9,046 nucleotides of DNA from Frankiales bacterium. GTDB taxonomy: Bacteria; Actinomycetota; Actinomycetes; Mycobacteriales; SCTD01. The translations under genes and the position numbers were made by a program. The DNA lies in assembly GCA_025464915.1 (NCBI GenBank), contig JAODNF010000136.1, forward strand, positions 1-9,046. Direction: 5' to 3'. This document shows positions 1-6,310 of the stretch, piece by piece (positions within the stretch are counted from its first letter, which is position 1; every line of letters begins with the position of its first letter). The notes beneath the pieces were generated by a model, which saw nothing but the letters and a program-made list of their open reading frames with translations, was not told where the DNA came from and searched no databases.

Positions 1-227
1 CGCGGGGTGGCGGCGTAGGAGCGGTCGCCGACGTAGGCGCAACGGCCGGCGACGGCGAGCGGGCTGTTCATCCCGCGGCCGCCGAGGTCGGTGTGGCCGA
101 CCAGCTGAAAGCCCTTGATCGTGCCCGGCACCGACGGCGAGCCGACGGTCGTGACCGGACCTGCCTGGGCAGGGGTGAGCGGCAGGACGAGGCCGAGGGC
201 GACGAGGACCAACCAGGAGCGGCGCAT
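1..227 (-). CDS. Secreted LVIVD-repeat-like protein, N-terminal part (cut by window edge)
   Basis: Only the first 75 codons are inside the window; the gene runs off the left edge. Translation from the ATG at 227 gives two arginines, a hydrophobic core (WLVLVALGLVLPL) and an AQA|G signal-peptidase I site near residue 22, so the product is probably exported. The mature start contains a 'GGRGMNSPLAVAG' stretch followed by 'CAYVGDRS', which resembles the opening blade of actinobacterial LVIVD-repeat beta-propeller proteins (typically 'GMN.ALA..GDYAYVGSR'). It starts 24 bp after the stop of the ceramidase-like gene on the same strand and has only a weak AAGG-like ribosome site, so co-transcription with that gene is likely. 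The secretion call is strong. The LVIVD assignment rests on a short stretch and is tentative, and the function is unknown. Confidence 0.6.
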   Translation of the reverse strand, partial: MRRSWLVLVALGLVLPLTPAQAGPVTTVGSPSVPGTIKGFQLVGHTDLGGRGMNSPLAVAGRCAYVGDRSYAATP

Positions 228-251
228 GCCGCAGCCTTCGACGTCGGGCCG

Positions 252-2540
252 TCAGCTCCTGCTGCGTGCTGCCCCTGCTGTCAGGAGCAGCAGCAGGCCG
301 AGGGCCGCCACCCAGGGCGTCAGGCCGGTGCTCGGCAGCGGCGATCCTCCGCCCGCGACCGGCCGCGGTGTCACGGCGGCCCGCGCGCAGACGGACGGGT
401 CGGCGGCCGCGTCGGCAGCACCGTTCGCCCCGCCGTTGCAGTTGCCGTAGCGGTCGTGGGGACCGCCGGGGGCCGTTGTGCTCGAGATGCTCGCGCCGTG
501 GGCGTACACCGGTCGGTTGGTGAGGTCGACGTTCGTCACGGCCGCGGGATAGCGGACCTTGCTGGCGGCGACGGACAGCGTCGTCGCAGGCGTGACGCGG
601 AACGGCGCGGACCGGAACGTGTAGTGGTTGGCCTGGACGAGGAAGCGGTAGGAGCCGGGTGCCTGGTCGCGAGGGACCTCCCACTCGGCGGTGTAGCGGC
701 CGTTGTCGTCGACCTTCCAGAGGATCTGGAGCCCGAAGTCGTTGGTGGCCACTCCCCCACCGACCCGCTCGACCGACACGAACGGCTTGCCGACGCGCAT
801 GTCGAGCCCCTTGACCCCGCCGTCCCAGACGAGCTGCGCCCGCTGGAACCGCTGCGTCGTTCCCGGCTGGCTGACGACGCTGCCGTGCGCCGCGCCCGTG
901 CCGAAGCGGGCACCGTGGTCGTTGGCACCGTTGCGCGGGTCGGCGTCGTAGGGCGCCACGGCGGAGGTGCCGTTGACCAGCGCCTTCGTGAGCAGCTGCA
1001 GCTGCTCGAGGAGCAGCACGGAGGACTCCCGGCCGTACATGGTCGAGCCGCCCTCGTAGTGCTGCGCGTCGTACTCCTGCGGGCTGGTGAAGTAGCTGAG
1101 GTACTCGTTGGCGAGGCCTGAGAGCTGAACACCCGCGATGCCGTGGCCCAGCGCCGTCAGCGCCACGGCGCCGCGCACGCGCCGGCCCATGTCGACGGTC
1201 ATCTCCCCGGGAATGGTGGCGATCAGGTGGTTGCCCACGCGGGCCACGGTCAGCGGGACGGCCTTGGGGGTCGAGCCCGGGCTGACGAGCCCGGTGGGCA
1301 CGATCACCTTGTGGCCCTGCGGCATGTCCAGCGGGTCGACCGTCGGCGAGGTCACCCCCTCGAACGGCTGCTTGGTGATGTCGTAGAGCGGCCCGCGACC
1401 CTCCTCCGAACCGGTGAACAGCGGCAGACCGGGCGTCGCGGTGGACGAGACCGGACCGTCGGCGGTGTCCTGACCGCAGAAGCACATCCGGGTCCAGCGG
1501 GTCGCGAGGGCCGGGTTGCCGTCGAGCTGCTTGCCGGCCAGCGTCCACGCCCTCATGAAGGCGTCCGCCTCGACCCGACCGACGTAGTCCGCCGCTGCGG
1601 GTCCGGACCGCGTCAGCCCGGCGGACTGGTCGCCCTCGTCGGTGTTGCCGTAGGCGTTGACGATGTCCTGCTTCGACGGCACGTGACCGAGTGCCCTGAT
1701 GCGCTGCTCCACGAGCCGGGTCGCCGACCCGTGGTGGTCGGCGTTGTAGATGCCGAACTGGAACTTGTTCACCGTGCCGTGGTCGGCGAACGTCGACCAC
1801 ATCCCGACCGGGCCGACGCCGTCCTTGTCGACCCGCATCACCTGCACCTCGGGGTCGATGGTGTCGAGGTAGCCCTTGGGGTCGTCACTGACCTTGCCCT
1901 GCCCGAACGCCTTGGTGATGCCGTGGTCGCGCAGGTGCGCCTCGAGGCTGCGGTTCGCCGTCAGACCCGACAGCTTCGTGGTCGCCCACCCGACCTTGCC
2001 CGGCGCGAGGTCGTCGTCCGCGCGCTGGATCGCGAGCACCAGCTGGCGCACCTCGAAGGAGTAGAGCTGCGGGTCGAGCGCCCCCGTGACGTTCTGGTCG
2101 GTGAGGGTGCTGGTGGTCATGAAGACCGTGTTGTAGGTCTGGAACGGGTAGTAGCCGCTCGGTGCCGCGTGCGTGTGGCTCGCCGACACGATGATGTTCG
2201 ACTCGCTGAAGCCGCGGTTCGCCAACCGCAGAGCCGCCGACTTCACGACCCCGCCGGCGATGCCGTTGAGGTCCTCCGCGACGAGGGCGATCTTCTGCGT
2301 CCCGCGCTTCAGCACGATCGCCCGCGCCTCGATGCGCGTGTGCACGCCGCGCAGCACGGCGTCCGACCGGACCCAGCCCTGCATGTAGTAGCCGGTGGGG
2401 CTGGTGATGTCGGCTCTCCCGACCCCGACCTGCAGGGTGTCGGCCGCCTGAGCCCGCTGCGTCGTGAGGAACAGCAGCGGCAGGAGCAGCAGGAAGGGAG
2501 CAAGGCGACGAACGTGAGGGGTTGTCACGTTCGGCAACAT
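252..2540 (-). CDS. Neutral/alkaline ceramidase-like hydrolase, secreted, LPxTG wall-anchored
   Basis: The 762-residue product resembles neutral/alkaline non-lysosomal ceramidases, zinc amidases that cleave the N-acyl bond of ceramide. Family landmarks appear in order. A signal peptide ends at AQA|AD (residue ~32). 'GRADITSPTGYYMQGW' spans 41-56. The SHTH zinc motif has His122 and His124. An NRS motif lies at 196-198. ADHGT (His254) is the second zinc histidine. GDQS has Ser306 at the nucleophile position. PGE (Glu446) and the Tyr-rich GLANEYLSYF segment (475-484) supply the remaining ligand region. A beta-rich C-terminal domain covers roughly 520-660. It ends with a linker holding two Cys (701, 718), then LPSTG (735-739), a hydrophobic helix (741-757) and an RSRS tail, which is a complete sortase signal. 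The family's usual GDVSP has become GDQSA, so the true substrate is uncertain. The ATG at 2540 lacks a clear ribosome site; a GTG four codons inside would also keep the signal peptide. It follows the DUF3097 gene by 28 bp. Confidence 0.87.
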   Translation of the reverse strand: MLPNVTTPHVRRLAPFLLLLPLLFLTTQRAQAADTLQVGVGRADITSPTGYYMQGWVRSDAVLRGVHTRIEARAIVLKRGTQKIALVAEDLNGIAGGVVKSAALRLANRGFSESNIIVSASHTHAAPSGYYPFQTYNTVFMTTSTLTDQNVTGALDPQLYSFEVRQLVLAIQRADDDLAPGKVGWATTKLSGLTANRSLEAHLRDHGITKAFGQGKVSDDPKGYLDTIDPEVQVMRVDKDGVGPVGMWSTFADHGTVNKFQFGIYNADHHGSATRLVEQRIRALGHVPSKQDIVNAYGNTDEGDQSAGLTRSGPAAADYVGRVEADAFMRAWTLAGKQLDGNPALATRWTRMCFCGQDTADGPVSSTATPGLPLFTGSEEGRGPLYDITKQPFEGVTSPTVDPLDMPQGHKVIVPTGLVSPGSTPKAVPLTVARVGNHLIATIPGEMTVDMGRRVRGAVALTALGHGIAGVQLSGLANEYLSYFTSPQEYDAQHYEGGSTMYGRESSVLLLEQLQLLTKALVNGTSAVAPYDADPRNGANDHGARFGTGAAHGSVVSQPGTTQRFQRAQLVWDGGVKGLDMRVGKPFVSVERVGGGVATNDFGLQILWKVDDNGRYTAEWEVPRDQAPGSYRFLVQANHYTFRSAPFRVTPATTLSVAASKVRYPAAVTNVDLTNRPVYAHGASISSTTAPGGPHDRYGNCNGGANGAADAAADPSVCARAAVTPRPVAGGGSPLPSTGLTPWVAALGLLLLLTAGAARSRS

Positions 2541-2568
2541 CCCATGCCCGGCCGGGAAAGTCGATCGT

Positions 2569-3354
2569 TCAGGCGTCGGCAGTCACGAAGTCGATCAGGT
2601 GCTCGACGCACTGCAGCAGGGGGACCTCGAGGTCGGCGTAGCTGCTCACCCGGGACAGGATGCGCTGCCAGCCCTCCCAGGTTTCGCCCCAGCCGAGCTG
2701 CGCGCACACGCCCTGCTTCCAGTCCTGCCCCCGCGGGACGGTGGGCCAGACGCGGATTCCCACGGCGGCGGGCTTCACGGCCTCCCAGACGTCGACGTAC
2801 GGGTGCCCGAGCACCAGCACCTCCGGGTGGCTCACCCCGGCGACGATGCGCGACTCCTTCGACCCGGGCACCAGGTGGTCGACGAGAACGCCCAGGCGTT
2901 GCTTCGGTCCGGGCCGAAACGATCTGACATGGGCCGAAAGGTCGTCGATGCCGTTGAGCGGCTCGACGACGACACCCTCGACGCGCAGGTCGTGGCCCCA
3001 GACCTTCTCGACCAGCTCGGCGTCGTGCTTGCCCTCGACCCAGATCCGGCTGCCGCGGGCGACCCGCGCCTTGAGGCCGGAGACGTGCACCGAGCCACTG
3101 GCGCTCCGCGCCGCTCCGGCAGCGGCCGCCACAGGGCGTACCAGGGTCACCGGCCTGCCCTCCAGCAGGAACACACCCAGGGGGAAGACCCGCACCTTGC
3201 CGCGGGCGTCCTCCAGGCTGACGTTCTCCTTGTCGCACTCGACGACCGCGCCGCACCAGCCGCTGAGGACCTCTTCGACGACCAGCCCCGGCTCCGCGGG
3301 TGAGGTCGGCGGAGGCACCCGCTTCGGTGCGGCGAGGTCGATCCCGTCGTACAT
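2569..3354 (-). CDS. DUF3097 family protein
   Basis: This 261-residue protein matches the actinobacterial DUF3097 family as I know it, with 'GLVVEEVLSGWCGAVVEC' (23-40), 'RIWVEGKHDAELVEKVWG' (103-120) and a tryptophan-rich C-terminal segment around W222-W229. The biochemical role is unknown. The WVEGKHD segment (Glu107), the 'VLVDHLVPGSKES' stretch (Asp159) and 'GHPYVDVW' (Asp188) look like the Glu and Asp motifs of a TOPRIM fold, as in RNase M5 and primases. This is my inference, and would suggest nucleic-acid binding or cleavage. I chose the ATG at 3354 over the one seven codons upstream (3375) because family members tend to start just before this point and because a TAGCGT -10 hexamer (3362-3367) ends 7 nt before it, which would make the mRNA leaderless and leave the upstream ATG untranscribed. 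It is divergent from the 3405 gene and is first in the run with the ceramidase-like gene. Confidence 0.85.
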   Translation of the reverse strand: MYDGIDLAAPKRVPPPTSPAEPGLVVEEVLSGWCGAVVECDKENVSLEDARGKVRVFPLGVFLLEGRPVTLVRPVAAAAGAARSASGSVHVSGLKARVARGSRIWVEGKHDAELVEKVWGHDLRVEGVVVEPLNGIDDLSAHVRSFRPGPKQRLGVLVDHLVPGSKESRIVAGVSHPEVLVLGHPYVDVWEAVKPAAVGIRVWPTVPRGQDWKQGVCAQLGWGETWEGWQRILSRVSSYADLEVPLLQCVEHLIDFVTADA

Positions 3355-3361
3355 GCCCTGG

Positions 3362-3367
3362 ACGCTA
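3362..3367 (-). promoter_or_regulatory. -10 element of a leaderless promoter for the DUF3097 gene
   Basis: On the minus strand this reads TAGCGT, fitting the actinobacterial TAnnnT -10 consensus. Seven bases (CCAGGGC) separate it from the ATG at 3354, so transcription should start at or within a base of the start codon. No -35 element stands out. Confidence 0.55.
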
Positions 3368-3391
3368 GGGGGCATCGTCTGCCCGGGCTCC

Positions 3392-3397
3392 TAGGCT
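3392..3397 (+). promoter_or_regulatory. -10 element of a leaderless promoter for the 3405 gene
   Basis: TAGGCT fits TAnnnT and lies 7 bases before the GTG at 3405. There is no separate ribosome site beyond the GGCGGGC spacer, and that would be too close to the codon. It is 24 bp from the -10 of the divergent DUF3097 promoter, so the two polymerase footprints overlap. Confidence 0.55.
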
Positions 3398-3404
3398 GGC
3401 GGGC

Positions 3405-4181
3405 GTGTCGCTGAACCTGCCGCCGCGGAGCGCGCTGCTCGCGTGCTGGACCACCGCCTGGCTCGCGGGTGAGGCCTCACTGCCCGACCTGGTGGAGCGC
3501 GTGGCGGCGCACGACGGCGAGCACACGGTCACCGGGCTGTGGGTCGACGACCTCGAGCTCGAGCAGGGTGTGGCCCGGCTGCGTGCCGAGGGCGTCGCTC
3601 GGGTGCGGCTCGTGCTGCCGGCACCCGGCGACCCGCTCGGACTGCCCGGGCCGGGGCCGTTCACCACCGCGGCGCTCGCCGCCGGCGAGGGCGTCCTGGC
3701 GCTGCGCGCGGACGCGAGCGGGTACGGCCTGGTCCCGGCCCTCACGAACCACGGGTCGGCGCTCGACGGCACGGTCACGACGGTCCAGTGGGCGACCTAC
3801 CCCGTCCTGGTTGCGGGTCCCGACCAGGGCCCCTTCCTGCACGAGGCGGAGCACGACCTGCGGGTAGGGGTCATGGAGGCCGCCCGCGCGATGGCCGACC
3901 TCGACGTCGCCCGCTGGAACCCGGAGATCGGCGACGCCTTGGACGACCTGAGGCGCGAGAGCCGCCGCGGCATCGACGAGGACGAGCTGCCGTCGTCCTG
4001 GCCTGCCCGGGCCCGCGACGTGCTGGTCCGGTCCCGCCAGCTCGCGGCGCTCATCAGCCTGGCCCAGCAGGACCTCGGCGGCAGCATCGACGCCCGTGAG
4101 GCCGACGCGCGGGCCAAGGTCCTGCGCGACCTCGCCAAGGTGGTCCGGAGGGCGCGCGTGGCCGCGTACAACGCCGCATGA
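3405..4181 (+). CDS. Conserved actinobacterial protein of unknown function, coupled to serB
   Basis: The 258-residue product is not one I can assign to a characterised family. It has no signal peptide or membrane segment. The first ~135 residues are a mixed alpha/beta region with 'GLWVDDLELEQG' (44-55) and a glycine/proline-rich loop at 72-85. The rest is mainly helical and charged, with 'WNPEIGDALDDLRRE' (171-185), an acidic 'DEDELPSSW' (191-199) and a long C-terminal helical stretch rich in Arg and Ala (201-258). The GTG start is set by a TAGGCT -10 seven bases upstream and by the good codon pattern that follows. Its stop overlaps the serB start in ATGA, so the two are translationally coupled. 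A link to serine metabolism is only a guess from position. Confidence 0.75.
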   Translation: MSLNLPPRSALLACWTTAWLAGEASLPDLVERVAAHDGEHTVTGLWVDDLELEQGVARLRAEGVARVRLVLPAPGDPLGLPGPGPFTTAALAAGEGVLALRADASGYGLVPALTNHGSALDGTVTTVQWATYPVLVAGPDQGPFLHEAEHDLRVGVMEAARAMADLDVARWNPEIGDALDDLRRESRRGIDEDELPSSWPARARDVLVRSRQLAALISLAQQDLGGSIDAREADARAKVLRDLAKVVRRARVAAYNAA

Positions 4182-5335
4182 GCCTGCTCGTCACGGTCAC
4201 CGGCAGGGACCACCCCGGTGTCACCGCCGCCCTCATGGACGTGCTCCACCGGCACGGCGCGACCGTCGAGGACGTCGAGCAGGTCGTCGTCCACGGGCGG
4301 TTGCTCCTGGGCGTGGTCATCGCCGGCGAGGGCGACGGGACCGCCGTCATGGCCGACCTCTCCGCGGCCGCCTCCGACGTGCGGGTCACGGTGGAGTTCA
4401 CCGCGCTCGAGGACGCCGAGCCCCGCGCCCGCGTGACGCACCACGTCGTCGTGCTCGGCGCGCCGCTGCCGCCCGCCGCACTGGGCGCGGTCACCCGCGC
4501 GATCGCGACCGAGGGCGCCAACATCGAGGGCATCACCCGGCTCTCGAGCTGGCCGGCCCAGTCCTTCGAGCTGGTCGTGTCCGGCGGCGAGACCGACACC
4601 CTGCGCACCGCCCTCGCCGCCGTGGCCGTGGCCGAGGGCGTCGACGTCGCCGTCGAGCGCGCCTCGATCTACCGCCGCGCCAAGCGGCTCGTCGTCATGG
4701 ACGTCGACAGCACCCTCGTGCAGGGCGAGGTCATCGAGATGCTCGCGGCCGAAGCGGGCTGCCTCGAGGAGGTCGCGAAGGTGACCACCGCCGCCATGGC
4801 CGGCGAGCTCGACTTCGAGCAGTCGCTCCGCGCTCGGGTCAAGCTGCTCGCCGGCCTGCCGGTCGACGCCGTCGACCGGGTGCGCGCCCAGGTCCAGCTG
4901 ACCCCGGGGGGCCGCACCCTCGTCAGGACGCTGAAGCGCCTCGGCTGGACGGTCGGCATCGTGAGCGGCGGGTTCACCGCCGTCACCGACGACCTGCAGC
5001 GCGAGCTGGGCCTGGACCACGCCCTGGCCAACGTCCTCGAGGTCGTCGACGGCCGGCTCACCGGGGACGTCGTGGGGCCCGTGATCGATCGCGCTGCCAA
5101 GGCGGCCGCGCTGCGCAGGTTCGCCGAGGAGGAAGGGCTGCTTCTGGAGCAGACCGTGGCCATCGGCGACGGCGCCAACGACCTCGACATGCTGGCTGCC
5201 GCCGGCCTCGGCATCGCCTTCAACGCCAAGCCGGTCGTCCGCGACGCGGCAGATGCTGCGATCAGCGTGCCGTTCCTGGACAGCGTGCTGTTCCTGCTGG
5301 GGATCCCGCGCGACGAGGTGGAGCAGGCGCTCTAG
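4178..5335 (+). CDS. serB: Phosphoserine phosphatase SerB with two ACT-type domains
   Basis: SerB removes phosphate from O-phospho-L-serine, the last step of serine synthesis, in the cytoplasm. The 385-residue protein has an N-terminal ACT-like domain ('VTVTGRDHPGVTAALM', ~5-20, to ~75), a second around 88-160 ('GANIEGITRLSSW', 113-125), and a C-terminal HAD phosphatase. All catalytic HAD motifs are present: DVDST with nucleophile Asp175 and acid/base Asp177, VSGGF (Ser263), the motif III lysine (about Lys308) and GDGANDLDM (Asp331, Asp335 for magnesium). The duplicated ACT region is the layout of mycobacterial SerB2, whose ACT domains bind serine and mediate feedback control; the same is plausible here. 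The ATG overlaps the stop of the preceding gene (ATGA), so expression is probably coupled to it. Its TAG stop shares a CTAG palindrome with the stop of convergent hemH. Confidence 0.95.
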   Translation: MSLLVTVTGRDHPGVTAALMDVLHRHGATVEDVEQVVVHGRLLLGVVIAGEGDGTAVMADLSAAASDVRVTVEFTALEDAEPRARVTHHVVVLGAPLPPAALGAVTRAIATEGANIEGITRLSSWPAQSFELVVSGGETDTLRTALAAVAVAEGVDVAVERASIYRRAKRLVVMDVDSTLVQGEVIEMLAAEAGCLEEVAKVTTAAMAGELDFEQSLRARVKLLAGLPVDAVDRVRAQVQLTPGGRTLVRTLKRLGWTVGIVSGGFTAVTDDLQRELGLDHALANVLEVVDGRLTGDVVGPVIDRAAKAAALRRFAEEEGLLLEQTVAIGDGANDLDMLAAAGLGIAFNAKPVVRDAADAAISVPFLDSVLFLLGIPRDEVEQAL

Positions 5336-6273
5336 CGAGGAAGGCAGCAGCCCGACGGGCACACGTCGTGCAGCGCGATCCCTTGCGGCGCAGGCATTCC
5401 GCTCACCCGCTGGCGCACCAGCCGAGCCAGCATCGCCACGAACTCGGGATCGGTTCCGACCGTGGCCGCACGGCGCAGCACGAGGTCCGGTGGGATCTGC
5501 GAGCGCAGCTGCACGTCGAGGTCGTAGACCACCTCGACGTGGTCGCTGGTGAACCCGATCGGCACGACGACGACCTCACGGGCGCCGTCGTCGTACAGGC
5601 CCTGCACGTGGTCACCGACGTCGGGCTCGAGCCACGGGATGAGCGGCGGGCCGCTGCGGGACTGCCAGACCAGGTCCCACGGCCGGTCACCCGCGACTGC
5701 GGCGCTGGCCAGCCGCAGGGTCTGCTCGTAGGCGCCGCCGTCAGGCCCGGAGGCGGCAGCCATCGAGAGCGGTACGGAGTGCGCCGTGAAGACGAGACGG
5801 GGGGCGGCCAGTCCCTCGCAGGCCCCCGCGACACCGCGCCGCATCGGGTTCAGGAACCCGTCCTCGGCGTAGTAGTGCCGCAGCTTGCTGACGGGTACCG
5901 GACCGACCAGGTCCTCCTGGTACTGCCGGCAGCCCGAGTACGACGGGAAGGCGCTGGTGACCACGGCCAGGGCGTGCGTGACGCCGTCCGCCGCCATCGT
6001 CGCGAGGGTGTCCTGCACGAAGGGGTGCCAGTTGCGGTTGCCCCAGTAGACCGGCAGCTCCGGCACGGCGGCCTGCAGCGCGGCTTGCAGCTGCCGGCAC
6101 TGCTCGTTGATCGGGCTCACTCCCCCGAAGCGCTCGAGGTAGTGGGTCGCCACGACCTCGAGTCGCTCGCGGGGGACGTTGCGCCCCCGGGTCACGTTCT
6201 CGAGGAAGGGCAGCACGTCGTCCGGCCCCTCAGGGCCTCCGAAGCTGGTCAGGAGCAAGGCGTCGATCGTCAT
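5332..6273 (-). CDS. hemH: Ferrochelatase (coproporphyrin-type likely), HemH/CpfC
   Basis: Ferrochelatase inserts Fe2+ into the porphyrin ring in heme synthesis. Actinobacterial enzymes generally use coproporphyrin III (name CpfC). The 313-residue product starts 'MTIDALLLTSFGGPEGP', carries the catalytic His165 in FTAHSVPLS and the metal-site Glu247 in 'GFTSDHVEVVYDLD', and is complete. Cys115 (SGCRQY) and the C-terminal VCPSGCC (Cys305, Cys309, Cys310) fit the ligands of the [2Fe-2S] cluster known in mycobacterial ferrochelatase. The ATG at 6273 has no convincing ribosome site. A CAGACT hexamer (+ strand positions 6282-6287 read in reverse complement) sits about 10 nt upstream and could drive an almost leaderless message. 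It is convergent with serB, sharing a CTAG stop palindrome, and divergent from the S51-like gene at 6311 across 37 bp. Confidence 0.93.
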   Translation of the reverse strand: MTIDALLLTSFGGPEGPDDVLPFLENVTRGRNVPRERLEVVATHYLERFGGVSPINEQCRQLQAALQAAVPELPVYWGNRNWHPFVQDTLATMAADGVTHALAVVTSAFPSYSGCRQYQEDLVGPVPVSKLRHYYAEDGFLNPMRRGVAGACEGLAAPRLVFTAHSVPLSMAAASGPDGGAYEQTLRLASAAVAGDRPWDLVWQSRSGPPLIPWLEPDVGDHVQGLYDDGAREVVVVPIGFTSDHVEVVYDLDVQLRSQIPPDLVLRRAATVGTDPEFVAMLARLVRQRVSGMPAPQGIALHDVCPSGCCLPR

Positions 6274-6298
6274 CTCGGGTGCCAGTCTGCCGGTCCCC

Positions 6299-6304
6299 TA
6301 GGTT
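6299..6304 (+). promoter_or_regulatory. -10 element of a leaderless promoter for the S51-like gene
   Basis: TAGGTT fits TAnnnT and is 6 bases before the ATG at 6311. This places the transcription start on or next to the first base of the codon, with no room for a ribosome site. It lies in the 37-bp gap shared with the divergent hemH gene. Confidence 0.55.
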
Positions 6305-6310
6305 GACGGC

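Noticed and set aside
2547..2556. Palindrome CCCGGCCGGG between the DUF3097 and ceramidase-like genes as a terminator
   Set aside because: It has no loop, so it cannot form a normal hairpin, and a 10-bp GC-only palindrome is readily expected by chance at this base composition.
1143..2927. 594-codon open frame on the plus strand opposite the ceramidase-like gene
   Set aside because: It is a low-complexity Arg/Gly/Ala/Val-rich shadow typical of GC-rich antisense frames, and the minus-strand frame has clear family motifs throughout.
2911..2940. Two copies of GGGCCGAAA 20 bp apart
   Set aside because: They lie inside the DUF3097 coding region and are short; nothing else supports a functional repeat.
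3352..3375. Upstream ATG at 3375 for the DUF3097 gene
   Set aside because: It lies upstream of the predicted -10 and start site, and adds seven residues (MPPSVQG) not expected for the family.
3797..5362. 521-codon minus-strand frame across the unknown gene and serB
   Set aside because: His/Asp/Gly-rich shadow with no domain signal; both plus-strand genes are well supported, serB with all catalytic motifs.
4096..6306. 736-codon plus-strand frame spanning serB and hemH
   Set aside because: It covers parts of several genes on both strands and is Arg-rich nonsense, a by-product of few stop codons in GC-rich DNA.
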